Positions 1-8,217 of a stretch of DNA of 64,000 bases are shown here, one piece after another. Made by a program: the position numbers and the translations under genes. This DNA is from Haloprofundus salinisoli. Lineage in GTDB: Archaea > Halobacteriota > Halobacteria > Halobacteriales > Haloferacaceae. The DNA is taken from positions 1 through 64,000 of the forward strand of contig NZ_CP083663.1 of NCBI RefSeq assembly GCF_020097815.1, in the 5' to 3' direction. How positions within the stretch are numbered: position 1 is the first letter of the stretch; every line of letters starts with the position of its first letter. The notes under the pieces were generated by a model. That model did not search any database and had not been told where the DNA came from. It saw only the letters and a program-made list of their open reading frames with translations.

Positions 1-147
1 GAACCGTTCAATCTCACCGTCGACGAAGGAGGTGCGTTCTGGTTTGTGAGATCCTCCCCACCGTGGACAGTAGTCCCGCCGCACGTACCTGATGCCGTGG
101 ACGCGGTCGACGGGGACGTGACGGGTCCGCTCTCCGGTGTGCGGTAG
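1..147 (-). other. Left-edge segment, possible end of a gene cut by the window
   Basis: The minus strand is open through the left edge. One frame reads Arg-, His- and Val-rich with text such as RHVPVDRVHGIRYV and ends in GEIERF at the edge. A plus-strand frame is also open to a TAG at 145-147. I see no start codon that settles the matter and cannot assign a family, so this may be the truncated start of a leftward gene or plain intergenic DNA. Confidence 0.25.
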
Positions 148-191
148 TCTCCTATCGGAACAAGTAACGCCACTCCGTCCCTCCCCAGCGC

Positions 192-1259
192 ATGGAACTC
201 CCGCCGTTCGAGTTGGAGCGATGGCTCGACGAGTACGAACCGCAAGCGGACCTGATGCTCGCCGAGAGCGGCGTCCGAAGCCTCCCGGCCGACCGTTTCG
301 ACCTCGACGTCGGCGAACTCGGCTACGTCATCCCGACCGATGGCGACCCGCGGTTCCGAGCCCAAATCGCCGAGCGGTACGGCCGAAGCGCCGACGAAGT
401 CGTGCTCACCTGCGGCACCCAGGAGGCGGACTACCTGACGTTCATGGCGCTTCTGGACGCGGGCGACCACGCCGTCGTCGTCTCGCCGACGTACCAGTCG
501 CTGAAAAGCGTCCCCGAGGCCATCGGGTCGGTGACCGAAGTTCGGACCGAACCGCCGAACTGGGACCTCTCCGTCGACGCCGTCGCCGACGCGATTCGGC
601 CGGAGACGCGCGTCGTCGTCCTGACGAACCCGAGCAATCCGACCGGCAAGTACCTCGGGCCCGAGACGATGGAAGCGCTGTACGACCTCGCGGCCGACAA
701 CGACGCCTACCTGCTCGTCGACGAGGTGTACCGGATGCTCGCCGACGACCCCCATCCGCCGGCCGCGGCGCTCGGTCCGCGGGCGATCTCGACCGCCGGC
801 GTCTCGAAATCCTACGGCCTCGCTGGTGCGCGAGTCGGGTGGACCGTTGCCGAACCCGAACTCGCCGACGCGGTCCGAAAGTGGAAGGATTACACGACCA
901 TCTCGCCGCCGATGCTCGGCCAGCACATAGCAAAGCAGGCGCTCGGCGAACGGGAAGCCGGGATTCTACGCGAGAACCGCGACCACGCGAGGGAGAACCG
1001 CGACCGGGTCGCGGCGTTCGTCGACGAGTACGACCTGGAGTGGTTCGAACCGGTCGGCGTCAACGCGTTCCCGACGGTTCCGGAGGGGTTCGATTCGGGG
1101 AACGCGTTCTGTCGGTCCGTCTTCAAAGCCGAGAGCGTCGTCCTCGCGCCGGGGGAGGTGTTCGGCTACCCCGACAGATTCCGCCTCGGATTCGGCCTGC
1201 ACACCACCGAGTTAGAGGAGGGTCTCGAACGCGTCGGTCGGCACGTCGAGAACGTCTGA
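192..1259 (+). CDS. PLP-dependent aminotransferase, class I/II
   Basis: A fold-type I aminotransferase of 355 aa, somewhat shorter than the usual 370-400 aa. NPSNPTG at 146-152, the DEVY motif at 177-180 that holds the pyridine-nitrogen Asp, and the SKSYGLAG motif with Schiff-base Lys 206 are all present. The following RVGW at 214-217 is also typical of the family. The substrate cannot be read from the sequence; relatives act on aspartate, aromatic or branched-chain amino acids. The ATG at 192 gives a normal N-terminus. It converges on surE and has no obvious operon partner. Confidence 0.88.
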   Translation: MELPPFELERWLDEYEPQADLMLAESGVRSLPADRFDLDVGELGYVIPTDGDPRFRAQIAERYGRSADEVVLTCGTQEADYLTFMALLDAGDHAVVVSPTYQSLKSVPEAIGSVTEVRTEPPNWDLSVDAVADAIRPETRVVVLTNPSNPTGKYLGPETMEALYDLAADNDAYLLVDEVYRMLADDPHPPAAALGPRAISTAGVSKSYGLAGARVGWTVAEPELADAVRKWKDYTTISPPMLGQHIAKQALGEREAGILRENRDHARENRDRVAAFVDEYDLEWFEPVGVNAFPTVPEGFDSGNAFCRSVFKAESVVLAPGEVFGYPDRFRLGFGLHTTELEEGLERVGRHVENV

Positions 1260-1316
1260 GACGAAACCCCGTAGTCGTCGTGTCGAGCCACTGCTTTCGA
1301 GTCGTCCCGAGGAGCG

Positions 1317-2105
1317 TTACCGCCTGTACGACGCCGCCAACCCGTCGAGCGACTCGTGACGCTCAGTCGTGTGCGGCGCGGTCAGCGGCGAGACGCTAAC
1401 CGTCCCGTCGACGATGGCGCGGCGGTCGGTGCCGTCGGGGTCCGGGATGTCGTCGTTCCGCATCCGGGTCCAGACGCGGTCGGTGAGGGTGACGTGGCCG
1501 TTCTCGCTGTCGTGGTCGGCGGTCATCTCGTACATCGTCGACGGGCGGGTGACCTGCATCGGCGCGGGGTCCTCGCCCGGCAGCGGTGCGTTGACGTTCA
1601 GATACTCGGCCCGCTCGAAGACGCCCGCGTCGGGCGCGTTCTCGACGAGATACGTTGTGGCGTCGGTCGCTTCCCGAAAGTCCTCGGGGTCGGTCGCGGC
1701 CTCCTCCCACGACAGTTCGCCCGCGGGGATGTACAGCGAGACGGCGATGGCCGGCACGCTGAAGAAGGCGGCCTCGACGGCGGCGCTGACGGTTCCGGAA
1801 CGACCGAGAACGTACGCGCCGAGGTTCGCGCCCTTGTTGCAGCCGGCGACGACCATGTCGGCGTTCGGGCAGAGCGATCCGAGGCCGACGACGGTGCAGT
1901 CGGCGGGCGTCCCCTCGATGACGTAGCCCAGTTCGTGTTCGGTCACGTCGACGCGGTGGGACAGTTTCCGACCGACGGCGCTCTGGTCGTCGGCGGGAGC
2001 GACGGCCGTGACGTCGGCCACCGTCGAGAGCGCGTCGTACAGCGCGACGAACCCGACGCTCTCGATGCCGTCGTCGTTCGTCAAGAGGATGCGAGGCCTA
2101 TCCAT
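1317..2105 (-). CDS. surE: 5'/3'-nucleotidase SurE
   Basis: Metal-dependent survival protein E, which removes phosphate from nucleoside 5'- or 3'-monophosphates. The N-terminal TNDDG at residues 9-13 supplies the metal-binding acidic pair, and GCNKGANLG and GRSGTVSAA further on are hallmark SurE segments. The ATG at 2105 (MDRPRILLTNDDG) is preferred to one three codons upstream, because SurE proteins begin within a few residues of the first beta strand. The protein is 262 aa, the normal length. It is transcribed toward the aminotransferase and away from the coiled-coil gene at 2226. Confidence 0.93.
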   Translation of the reverse strand: MDRPRILLTNDDGIESVGFVALYDALSTVADVTAVAPADDQSAVGRKLSHRVDVTEHELGYVIEGTPADCTVVGLGSLCPNADMVVAGCNKGANLGAYVLGRSGTVSAAVEAAFFSVPAIAVSLYIPAGELSWEEAATDPEDFREATDATTYLVENAPDAGVFERAEYLNVNAPLPGEDPAPMQVTRPSTMYEMTADHDSENGHVTLTDRVWTRMRNDDIPDPDGTDRRAIVDGTVSVSPLTAPHTTERHESLDGLAASYRR

Positions 2106-2225
2106 GCCGAACACTCACGCGGCGGTCCAAAAAGCCCTCCGCTCGTCGTTATCGGCGTCGGCGAGGGGGGCGGAGCGCCGACGCGAGTCGGAACGCACAC
2201 AAAGCAGCGGACGTATGGACCCCCT

Positions 2226-2600
2226 ATGGGACTCGGAAGTACGGCACGAACGCTACAGAAGGTCGCCGACATGGGCGAGGACGTGTACAAACGGCTCAAC
2301 GAGGTCCGCGAGCAGGTGAAAGCCACGCAGGACACCGTCGCCGAGACGAAGGCTCGCGTCGCCAGTCTCGAAACCGAAGTCGCCGAGCAGCGCGCGATTC
2401 TCGAAGCCATCGCCGAACAGCAGGGCGTCGACGTGGACTCGGTGACCGCCGAGGCGCACATCGCCGAAGCCGAACGCATCGCAAACGCCGAGGCGGAACA
2501 GGACAGCGAAGAGACGACGGACTCCGACGAGACGGCAGTCCCCGAAGACGACGGCGCGTCCGCCCAGGAGAACGGCGCGACCACCACCGATAACGCGTAA
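2226..2600 (+). CDS. Coiled-coil protein, DUF5798-like
   Basis: A 124-aa acidic protein. Residues about 8-75 form a heptad-rich coiled coil (KRLNEVREQVKATQDTVAET and onward). The C-terminal 45 residues are a disordered Glu/Asp/Ser/Thr tail. This resembles the haloarchaea-specific DUF5798 family, whose function is unknown. The ATG at 2226 is chosen because the much longer open frame upstream lies antisense to surE and has no family character. It stands alone between surE and the cysteine synthase gene. Confidence 0.75.
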   Translation: MGLGSTARTLQKVADMGEDVYKRLNEVREQVKATQDTVAETKARVASLETEVAEQRAILEAIAEQQGVDVDSVTAEAHIAEAERIANAEAEQDSEETTDSDETAVPEDDGASAQENGATTTDNA

Positions 2601-2717
2601 CGCTGTCCGAAGGCGCCAGTACGTGCGGGGTTGCCACTCCGCGCGCCGACGTACCGCCGCACCGACGCGCCGTGAGCGATAACAACACTAAGGTTCGGGG
2701 GCAACTTTTGCCAGCGC

Positions 2718-3698
2718 ATGACGAACCACGCCGCTCCGCTCGATTCGGTGCTGGAGGCCATCGGCAAGACGCCGCTGGTCTCGGTCCACGCGGCCCCCGA
2801 GGAGGTGCCCGTCTACGCCAAGCTGGAGTCGTTCAACCCCGGCGCGAGCGTCAAAGACCGCATCGGCAAGTTCATGCTCGAACGGATGCTCGAACGCGGC
2901 GACGTCTCCCCCGGCGGGACCGTCGTCGAACCGACGGCGGGCAACACCGGCATCGGCATCGCCGTCGCCGCGAGGCAACTGGACCTGACCGCCGTCTTCG
3001 TCGTCCCCGAGCGATTCAGCGTCGAGAAGCAGCAGTTGATGCGCGCGCTCGGCGCGGAGGTCGTCAACACGCCGAGCGAGGACGGGATGGGTCGCGCCAT
3101 CGAACGCGCTCGTGAACTCGCCGAGGAACTCGACGACGCCGTCGTCCCCCAGCAGTTCTCGAACCCCCTCAACGCCGAAGCGCACTACGAGACGACGGGT
3201 CCCGAGGTGTACGACGCCCTCGACGACGAAGTCGGCGCTATCGTCGCCGGGTGCGGCACCGCGGGGACGCTCATGGGGATGGCCCGCTACGGTCGCGAGC
3301 TTCATCCCGACACCTACGTCGTCGCCGTCGAACCGCAGGGGTCGCTCTACCGGACGTTCAAAGGAAAAGACGCCGAGGAGGGCGAGTACAAAACCGAGGG
3401 AATCGGCACGCACGACCCGAGTACGAACGAACTGTTCGACCCGGAACTCGTCGACGACGTCGTCGCCGTCGCCGACCGCGACACCCACGCCGAGATGCAG
3501 CGGCTCGCCGCCGAGGAGGGTCACCTCGTCGCCTCCAGCAGCGCCGCCAACAGTCTTGTCGCGCGCGACGTGGCCGAAGGAATCCAGTCGGGCGAAATCG
3601 ACGCGCCGTACGACTCCGTGGTGACGGTTTTCCCCGATTCGAGCGAACGCTACCTCTCGAAGGGCGTCTACGGGTCGTTCGAGGAGTGGGAAGGGTAG
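2718..3698 (+). CDS. cysK: Cysteine synthase family PLP enzyme
   Basis: Fold-type II PLP enzyme of 326 aa that joins O-acetylserine (or O-phosphoserine) with sulfide to make cysteine. NPGASVKDR carries Schiff-base Lys 46, PTAGNTG at 72-78 is the substrate-binding asparagine loop, and GCGTAGT is the phosphate-binding loop. The conserved SS at the start of SSSAAN is also present. The family includes cystathionine beta-synthase-like members, so CysK versus CBS is not fully settled, but there is no CBS-domain tail. It is monocistronic and converges on a small minus-strand gene 7 bp away. Confidence 0.88.
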   Translation: MTNHAAPLDSVLEAIGKTPLVSVHAAPEEVPVYAKLESFNPGASVKDRIGKFMLERMLERGDVSPGGTVVEPTAGNTGIGIAVAARQLDLTAVFVVPERFSVEKQQLMRALGAEVVNTPSEDGMGRAIERARELAEELDDAVVPQQFSNPLNAEAHYETTGPEVYDALDDEVGAIVAGCGTAGTLMGMARYGRELHPDTYVVAVEPQGSLYRTFKGKDAEEGEYKTEGIGTHDPSTNELFDPELVDDVVAVADRDTHAEMQRLAAEEGHLVASSSAANSLVARDVAEGIQSGEIDAPYDSVVTVFPDSSERYLSKGVYGSFEEWEG

Positions 3699-3705
3699 TG
3701 CAACA

Positions 3706-4005
3706 TCAGTCGACGTGCGTCGCGTCCCGATAGACGCCGTCGGCCCACCCGCGGAGGATGTCGCGGACCGCTTCGAGATCGCTCGAGTCGTCCGCCGGGC
3801 GCTCGGTGACGACGGTCCACCCGTCCTCGGGGTCGTAGCCGAGTCCGTACAGCGTCTCGTTTCGCTGGAGTGCGAGCAGCCTGACTCCTGGTTCCTGGGC
3901 GACGAGCGCCATCGGGGCCGCTTCGGTGATGGCGTCGCTCCCGCGGAGCGCTCGGAGTTCGGCGTCGGTCAGCGCTCGGTCGGGCAGCGACTCGAACGGT
4001 CTCAT
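3706..4005 (-). CDS. Small haloarchaeal protein of unknown function
   Basis: A 99-aa protein beginning MRPFESLPDRALTDAELRAL. It has a short helical start and a beta-rich middle (LLALQRNETLYGLGYD, then GWTVVTER). I recognise no domain. Codon use and acidity match the neighbours, and it sits 70 bp downstream of the CoA-binding protein gene on the same strand, so it may be co-transcribed with it. An ATG five codons upstream is possible but gives a less natural start. Confidence 0.6.
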   Translation of the reverse strand: MRPFESLPDRALTDAELRALRGSDAITEAAPMALVAQEPGVRLLALQRNETLYGLGYDPEDGWTVVTERPADDSSDLEAVRDILRGWADGVYRDATHVD

Positions 4006-4075
4006 ACTGAGCGATAGCACCGGCGAGAAAAAGAGCGCGGTGGTCCCGTCTCCGTCGTCCGTTCTCGGGCCGAAC

Positions 4076-4498
4076 TCACGGCACCAGTCTGCCGTGTTCG
4101 ACCATCATGCAGTGGTCCTGCGTAATTTCGAGTCCCGCCTCTTCGGCGCGGGCAGCCGCCTCGTCGTCGCTGATGTCGAGCTGCAGCCAGACGGCTTTCA
4201 CGTCGCCGCGTTCCTCCTTGCGGGCGATGACGTCGTCGACGATGCCCGCGACCTCCTCGCTCGGGCGGAACACGTCGACGAGGTCGATCTCCTCTTCGAC
4301 GTCGGCCAGCGAGTCGTACGCCTCCCGGCCGAGAATCTCGTCGGCGTAGGGGTTGACCGGAATCACGTCGTAGCCGTGGTCCTGGAGGTACGCCGGAATG
4401 TCGTGGGCGTCCTTCCCGGGCGTCGACGAACACCCGACGACCGCGACGGTGTCGTGTTCGAGCAGCCTTCGCAGTCCCTCGTCGTCGCTGATGGGCAT
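4076..4498 (-). CDS. CoA-binding (YccU-type) protein
   Basis: A single Rossmann-fold CoA-binding domain of 140 aa, like bacterial YccU. The N-terminal VAVVGCSSTPGKDAHDIP is the nucleotide-binding turn, followed by VIPVNPYADEILG and, near the end, GLEITQDHCMMVEH, both standard for the family. The domain resembles the CoA-binding part of succinyl-CoA synthetase alpha subunit, but the stand-alone protein has no catalytic domain and its role is unknown. It lies between a KaiC-like ATPase gene (57 bp upstream) and a small unknown gene, probably in the same transcription unit. Confidence 0.9.
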   Translation of the reverse strand: MPISDDEGLRRLLEHDTVAVVGCSSTPGKDAHDIPAYLQDHGYDVIPVNPYADEILGREAYDSLADVEEEIDLVDVFRPSEEVAGIVDDVIARKEERGDVKAVWLQLDISDDEAAARAEEAGLEITQDHCMMVEHGRLVP

Positions 4499-4555
4499 AG
4501 ATAAGATGGTTACCGCCCTGCGAGCAAAAGCTTTGACACGGAGGGGAACGCCGGT

Positions 4556-5158
4556 TTAGAGGCGAATCGTCGGCGGTGCGTCCTCGTCGGTGATGACGAT
4601 GCCGTCGAACAGCTGCTTGAGCGTGTTCAGCGTCCGGTCGTCGTGGACCGTCGAGTCGATGCAGAACAGCCCCAGACCGTCGACGCTCTGAATCCGCCCG
4701 GTGAAGACGTGCAGAAAGCGAAAGACGGTCTGGAGGTTCGAGTACATCAAAAGCGTCGACAGCGAGTGGACGCCGATGCGGTTTCGCTCGACGCGCTGGT
4801 CGGCGTAGAACGTCTGGAGGAACTCGGAGAGTTTGATACCGATACCCGTCATGTCGACGGGCGAGGATGTGTACTTCACCCGGTTGTCGTCTCGGGCGTC
4901 GCCGACGCCGCGCTGTCGGGTGACGCAGTCGACGACGGCGACGGGTCGGTCCTGATAGACGGTCCGGTCGCCGAAGTCGTCGAGGACGCGCGTGGCGCTG
5001 TCTTTGGTGGTCACGAAGATGCTTCCGTCGCCGCCGTCGGCACCGGCGGCGAGGATGTCCAGCGTGAGCGCACGTTTGCCGGTGAGCGGCGGCCCCGTCA
5101 CCAACAGGTTCGTCCCCGGGTCGACGGCTTCGTCGAGCGCCGGCGAGAGGTCATACAT
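4556..5158 (-). CDS. KaiC/RadA-like RecA-fold ATPase (HTR-like)
   Basis: A 200-aa P-loop protein. A Walker A-like segment GPPLTGKRAL lies at about 21-30, followed by IFVTTKDSATRVLDDF, typical of the single-domain KaiC/RadA-like haloarchaeal proteins often annotated 'HTR-like'. PVAVVDCVTRQ and RIGVHSLSTLLMYSN give the Walker B strand and the following helix. It is too short to be a full RadA or KaiC. The role is unknown; members are thought to be signalling or regulatory ATPases. It lies 137 bp downstream of the prenyltransferase gene. Confidence 0.75.
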   Translation of the reverse strand: MYDLSPALDEAVDPGTNLLVTGPPLTGKRALTLDILAAGADGGDGSIFVTTKDSATRVLDDFGDRTVYQDRPVAVVDCVTRQRGVGDARDDNRVKYTSSPVDMTGIGIKLSEFLQTFYADQRVERNRIGVHSLSTLLMYSNLQTVFRFLHVFTGRIQSVDGLGLFCIDSTVHDDRTLNTLKQLFDGIVITDEDAPPTIRL

Positions 5159-5295
5159 CCGCGCCGCTCACCACCGAACGTTCGGGTCGGAGATCGCTGT
5201 CGGCGCGGCGCAACACCTCACCCGGTGTCATAGGATGGTGAGACCATATAGTGTACCGATATTATTCTTTTTGATTGGAACCATCCCGCGTCGAC

Positions 5296-6147
5296 TCACA
5301 GCAGCGCCCCCGTCGCTCGTCCGGCGATGAAGGCACCAGCAGCCAGAAACATGCCGAGTTTCAGCCGCCGCTGTCCGACGCTGGGGTCGCGAAACGACTG
5401 GAGCGCGGCCCCGAGCATGAGCGCGTCGGCCGGGACCACGAGCACGATGTAGACGAGTCCGAGCGTCCCGTAGACGTACGGGACCGGACTGGCCAAGATT
5501 GCGAGCGCCATCGCCGCGACGCCGACCCACAGCGCCCGCCGCTCGCCGACGACGATGGGAAGCGTCCGAAGCCCCTGCTTTCGGTCGCCGTCGATATCCT
5601 CGACGTCTTTGACGACTTCGCGGGTGAACGTCGCAACGGCGGCGAGCAGAAACAGCACGACAGCGTCGGAGACCCATCCGACGGACGCCGCGCCGAACAG
5701 GAACGTGCTGCCGGTGAGGTACGCGACGACGGCGTTGCCGACGCCCGGGAGCCCCTTGAACAGTTTCGTGTACGCGACGAGCGCCAAGAGGTTCGTCACC
5801 GCGATGGCGATGGCGACGACCGGGAGCGCGGCGGCGGCGACGACCGCGGCCAGAAACAGCAGGAGGCTGAACGCGAGCGCGCCGCGCGGCGACACTGCTC
5901 CGCGCGGAATCGCTCGATCTGGGCGATTGATGCGGTCGATCTCGCGGTCGAAGTAGTCGTTGACCGCGTTGCCCGCGGCAGTCGCGCAGGCCGTCGCCGC
6001 AACCGCCGCCACCGCCTCTCGCTGCCCGCCGAGTAACGCGTCCGGGGCGGCGACGAACACGCCGGTCGCCGTCAGCAACGCGGCCGCGATGGTGTTGCCC
6101 GGTCGGGTGAGGTCGAGCAAACCCCGGAAACGCTCGCCGAGAGACAT
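5296..6147 (-). CDS. UbiA prenyltransferase, digeranylgeranylglyceryl phosphate synthase-like
   Basis: An integral membrane prenyltransferase of 283 aa. The first Asp-rich motif NDYFDREID at 63-71 is followed by INRPDRAIPRG, and the second, DVEDIDGDRK at 181-190, is also intact. About eight hydrophobic helices fill the rest. The NRPDRAIPRG form is typical of the archaeal enzyme that adds the second geranylgeranyl chain to geranylgeranylglyceryl phosphate in ether-lipid synthesis. The ATG at 6147 is preferred to an upstream one because the protein then begins just before the first helix. It is divergent from the tRNA-Arg gene. Confidence 0.87.
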   Translation of the reverse strand: MSLGERFRGLLDLTRPGNTIAAALLTATGVFVAAPDALLGGQREAVAAVAATACATAAGNAVNDYFDREIDRINRPDRAIPRGAVSPRGALAFSLLLFLAAVVAAAALPVVAIAIAVTNLLALVAYTKLFKGLPGVGNAVVAYLTGSTFLFGAASVGWVSDAVVLFLLAAVATFTREVVKDVEDIDGDRKQGLRTLPIVVGERRALWVGVAAMALAILASPVPYVYGTLGLVYIVLVVPADALMLGAALQSFRDPSVGQRRLKLGMFLAAGAFIAGRATGALL

Positions 6148-6210
6148 AGCAAGCACTGTTACACCGGCGCTGATAAATCGCGCGGAGTGAGCGCGACGGC
6201 AAACCACGGC

Positions 6211-6217
6211 ATTTAAA
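6211..6217 (+). promoter_or_regulatory. TATA-like box of tRNA-Arg
   Basis: An ATTTAAA box sits about 28 bp upstream of the tRNA 5' end, the usual spacing for an archaeal promoter. Confidence 0.55.
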
Positions 6218-6244
6218 CACTCCGCCGCATTCGAGTAGAGTGAA

Positions 6245-6319
6245 GGGCGCTTAGCTCAGTCTGGACAGAGTGCTTGGCTTCGGACCAAGTTGCCGTGGGT
6301 TCAAATCCTGCAGCGCCCA
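6245..6319 (+). tRNA. tRNA-Arg (anticodon UCG)
   Basis: A 75-nt cloverleaf. The acceptor stem GGGCGCT pairs perfectly with AGCGCCC at 6312-6318, with discriminator A at 6319. The anticodon stem CTTGG/CCAAG encloses loop CTTCGGA, giving anticodon TCG, which reads Arg codon CGA. The T-arm GTGGG-TTCAAAT-CCTGC closes with two G-U wobbles. CCA is not encoded. Its 3' end is repeated downstream at 7980 and, more degraded, near 9754, so it served as an integration site. Confidence 0.95.
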
Positions 6320-6343
6320 TACATTTGTGCGATGATAATCGCC
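6307..6343 (+). repeat. Direct repeat copy 1 (att-like), overlapping the tRNA 3' end
   Basis: This 37-bp segment begins in the T-arm of tRNA-Arg and runs 24 bp past the gene. It matches 7980-8016 at 31 of 37 positions without gaps, including an unbroken 16-bp core spanning the acceptor 3' strand and flank. It is a candidate attL of an old tRNA-targeted insertion. Confidence 0.75.
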
Positions 6344-6553
6344 CGAAAGCGTAGGTATTACCGGTGGAACGGGCATACTTTTGCTTTCGTTCGATGGGAG
6401 ATTGGGCGAGTGGGTGTCACCGGGATTCGCGTACGTCCAAACTGGTATCTACGGAGAAAATCAATCGCCGATTGACGGGCAATCATCTCTTCTGCCAGCG
6501 AAACTGCTTCAATCCAGTTTCGCAGTCAGCGCTCACTCACCCGGAATGGATGC
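6344..6553. other. Non-coding start of the island
   Basis: No convincing gene. The G+C content is visibly lower than in the flanking core. Blocks such as GATTCGCGTACG near 6424 and the tract around 6395 loosely match the DNA just after the second tRNA-end copy (about 8017-8110), so the duplication extends, much decayed, beyond the 37-bp core. Confidence 0.5.
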
Positions 6554-7195
6554 TCAAGTGTCAGCGTCTGCTGTTGCATCGTCACCGGCCAGTTCTGCGA
6601 CGAGGACGCCCACCTGATCGTGCACGCGCTCAACCGCCGTCAGCACGAATCCGGCGTCGGTGAGTGCGTCCACGAGCATGCCGACGGTTGCTGCGTCAAC
6701 CCCGTGGCCGAACAATGGTTCCTCGGGGTCAGACGAGTTGAAGAACATCGCGTCGCCAAGGACGAATCGGCGCGGGCCGAGACTGGCGATGGCCTCGGTG
6801 GCCTCGCGTTTTTCCTCGTCGGTCAGGTGGTGGAAGGCGAAGTTCGACACGACGACGTCTATCTCTCCGTCGTACTGCGGGTCGCGGAACTCGCCATAGC
6901 CGAATTCAACGTTCTCGATACCGTTGTCAGCGGCTTTCGACCGCGCATGCTCCAGCATTCCTTCGCTGATGTCGCGCCCGACGACGCACTCAGCATTCTC
7001 TGCGAGTGCGAGCGCAATCAGGCCCGTGCCTGTTCCGAGATCGAGTACCACGTCGTCGGGGCGAGGGTCGGCGTGGTCGATGACGAGTGAGGCGCACGCA
7101 TTGTAGATCGGCTTCTCTTCGCTGTCGTGTTTGTCGTCGTAGTGACTGGCTATCTGTGAGAACCGATCGGCGAGATCTTGAAGGGGTTCGTCCAT
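6554..7195 (-). CDS. Class I SAM-dependent methyltransferase
   Basis: A 213-aa Rossmann-fold methyltransferase. Motif I VVLDLGTGTGLIALAL at about 50-65 binds AdoMet. VVGRDISEGMLEHAR supplies the ribose-binding acidic residue. VVSNFAFHHLTDEEK is motif IV, of the kind seen in UbiE-like small-molecule methyltransferases. The ATG at 7195 is chosen; a GTG three codons upstream is also possible. The substrate is unknown. It is the last gene of the first island segment, 88 bp downstream of the VOC gene on the same strand, so the two may be co-transcribed. Confidence 0.85.
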   Translation of the reverse strand: MDEPLQDLADRFSQIASHYDDKHDSEEKPIYNACASLVIDHADPRPDDVVLDLGTGTGLIALALAENAECVVGRDISEGMLEHARSKAADNGIENVEFGYGEFRDPQYDGEIDVVVSNFAFHHLTDEEKREATEAIASLGPRRFVLGDAMFFNSSDPEEPLFGHGVDAATVGMLVDALTDAGFVLTAVERVHDQVGVLVAELAGDDATADADT

Positions 7196-7283
7196 TATCG
7201 CCACCCACCTTCGAAATTTTTCTTGGACAGTTCCATATTCACGGTCGTGCCGACTGCGTATCCATCGGCGAAGGCCGGTTCGG

Positions 7284-7727
7284 TTAGGAGGAGTCGAGCT
7301 GTTGGGTGAGTTCGACGATCAGCCCCTCCGGACCGCGGACATAGCAGAGCCGGTAGATGTCCTCGTAATCACGGACTTCGCCGACTGTGTCAAAGCCTTT
7401 GCTTCGTAGTCCATCAACGATCGTATCGAGGCCATTGACCTCAATGGCGATGTGACGGAAGCCCATCCGGTTCGCAGGAAAGTGGTGTGCGCCCTCATCG
7501 TCGATCGGCGCGTGGTACTTGACGAGTTCGAGCCTGCCACTGCCGTCCGGCGCTCGTACCATCACCACCTCCGCCCGGACGCCGTCGAGTCCGTTGATCT
7601 TATCGACCGTCTCGCCCTCGACCGACGCCCCGCCCTCGCGCTCGAATCCGAGGTCGAGAAAGAACGCGGCCACGGCGTCGAGATCATCGACGACAACACC
7701 CACATGATCGAAACGTAGCCTTTCCAT
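7284..7727 (-). CDS. VOC-family protein (glyoxalase / methylmalonyl-CoA epimerase-like)
   Basis: A 147-aa vicinal-oxygen-chelate protein of two beta-alpha-beta-beta-beta modules. The first begins LRFDHVGVVVDDLDA with a metal-type His, and the second begins FRHIAIEVNGLDTIVDGL. The C-terminal LCYVRGPEGLIVELTQQL holds the last metal Glu. The overall form resembles lactoylglutathione lyases and epimerases, but the substrate is unknown. The start at 7727 (MERLRF) is preferred to one three codons upstream. It lies in the tRNA-linked island upstream of the methyltransferase gene. Confidence 0.85.
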   Translation of the reverse strand: MERLRFDHVGVVVDDLDAVAAFFLDLGFEREGGASVEGETVDKINGLDGVRAEVVMVRAPDGSGRLELVKYHAPIDDEGAHHFPANRMGFRHIAIEVNGLDTIVDGLRSKGFDTVGEVRDYEDIYRLCYVRGPEGLIVELTQQLDSS

Positions 7728-7736
7728 CTCATGCAC

Positions 7737-8217
7737 TCTAGACGTTCGACTCTATTGAACCAACCTGCTACTGAAACGCTGAAGTTGCGAGGACGACCGG
7801 GTCGGGAGTAATCCGTTTTCGGCGGTTGATTGGAGGAAACCCCAACGATATCTACACGTCCTGTATCTTGCACAGGTGAGTAGAAGCATCAACTCCCTGT
7901 CTGAAACAACAGTTTTGAGACGGTCGAATTCGGCCGCCTCACGTCTGAAAGGTCGATTCGTTCGATAGTCGAACCGGAGCCTGTAGCGCCCATACATTTG
8001 CGCAGCGATAGTCGCCAGATAGCGCAGTAATTGTCGCACAAACAGGTAAACGTCTGCGTTCGTCCGATTATCGAACGACAGGAGGTTTCCACCGGCGTTC
8101 GCGTATTTTCTGGCAGTACTGCTAGAGATCGATATCCGCTCCGGTCACTGTGTCACCCATACAGAGCAATTGTCGAATGATTACGAGAGGGTATGCAAAC
8201 GGTTCCGTCGCATCCAT
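7737..8217. other. Gene-free spacer holding the second tRNA-end repeat
   Basis: No reading frame here looks protein-like; the longest, on the minus strand at 7752-8039, runs across the repeat and has no domain. The stretch includes the tRNA-end copy at 7980-8016 and, after it, decayed similarity to the DNA downstream of the tRNA. It reads as a junction between two inserted segments. Confidence 0.6.
7980..8016 (+). repeat. Direct repeat copy 2 (att-like), partial tRNA-Arg 3' end
   Basis: Matches 6307-6343 at 31 of 37 bases with no gaps. The exact 16-base core covers the tRNA acceptor 3' strand, the discriminator and the flank. No tRNA body precedes it. It is a candidate attR of the first inserted segment or attL of a second one. 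Confidence 0.75.

Noticed and set aside
137-1399. 420-aa plus-strand ORF over the aminotransferase gene
   Set aside because: It is Arg- and Pro-rich out-of-frame text, typical of shadows in GC-rich genes.
7960-7976. Small inverted repeat TTCGATAGTCGAA before the second tRNA-end copy, as a recombinase site
   Set aside because: Short arms with nothing comparable at the first copy; likely chance or remnant T-arm sequence.
7752-8039. Minus-strand ORF of 95 aa in the island
   Set aside because: It runs across the tRNA-end repeat, is Arg/Leu/Ser-rich like a shadow frame, and has no start signal or domain.
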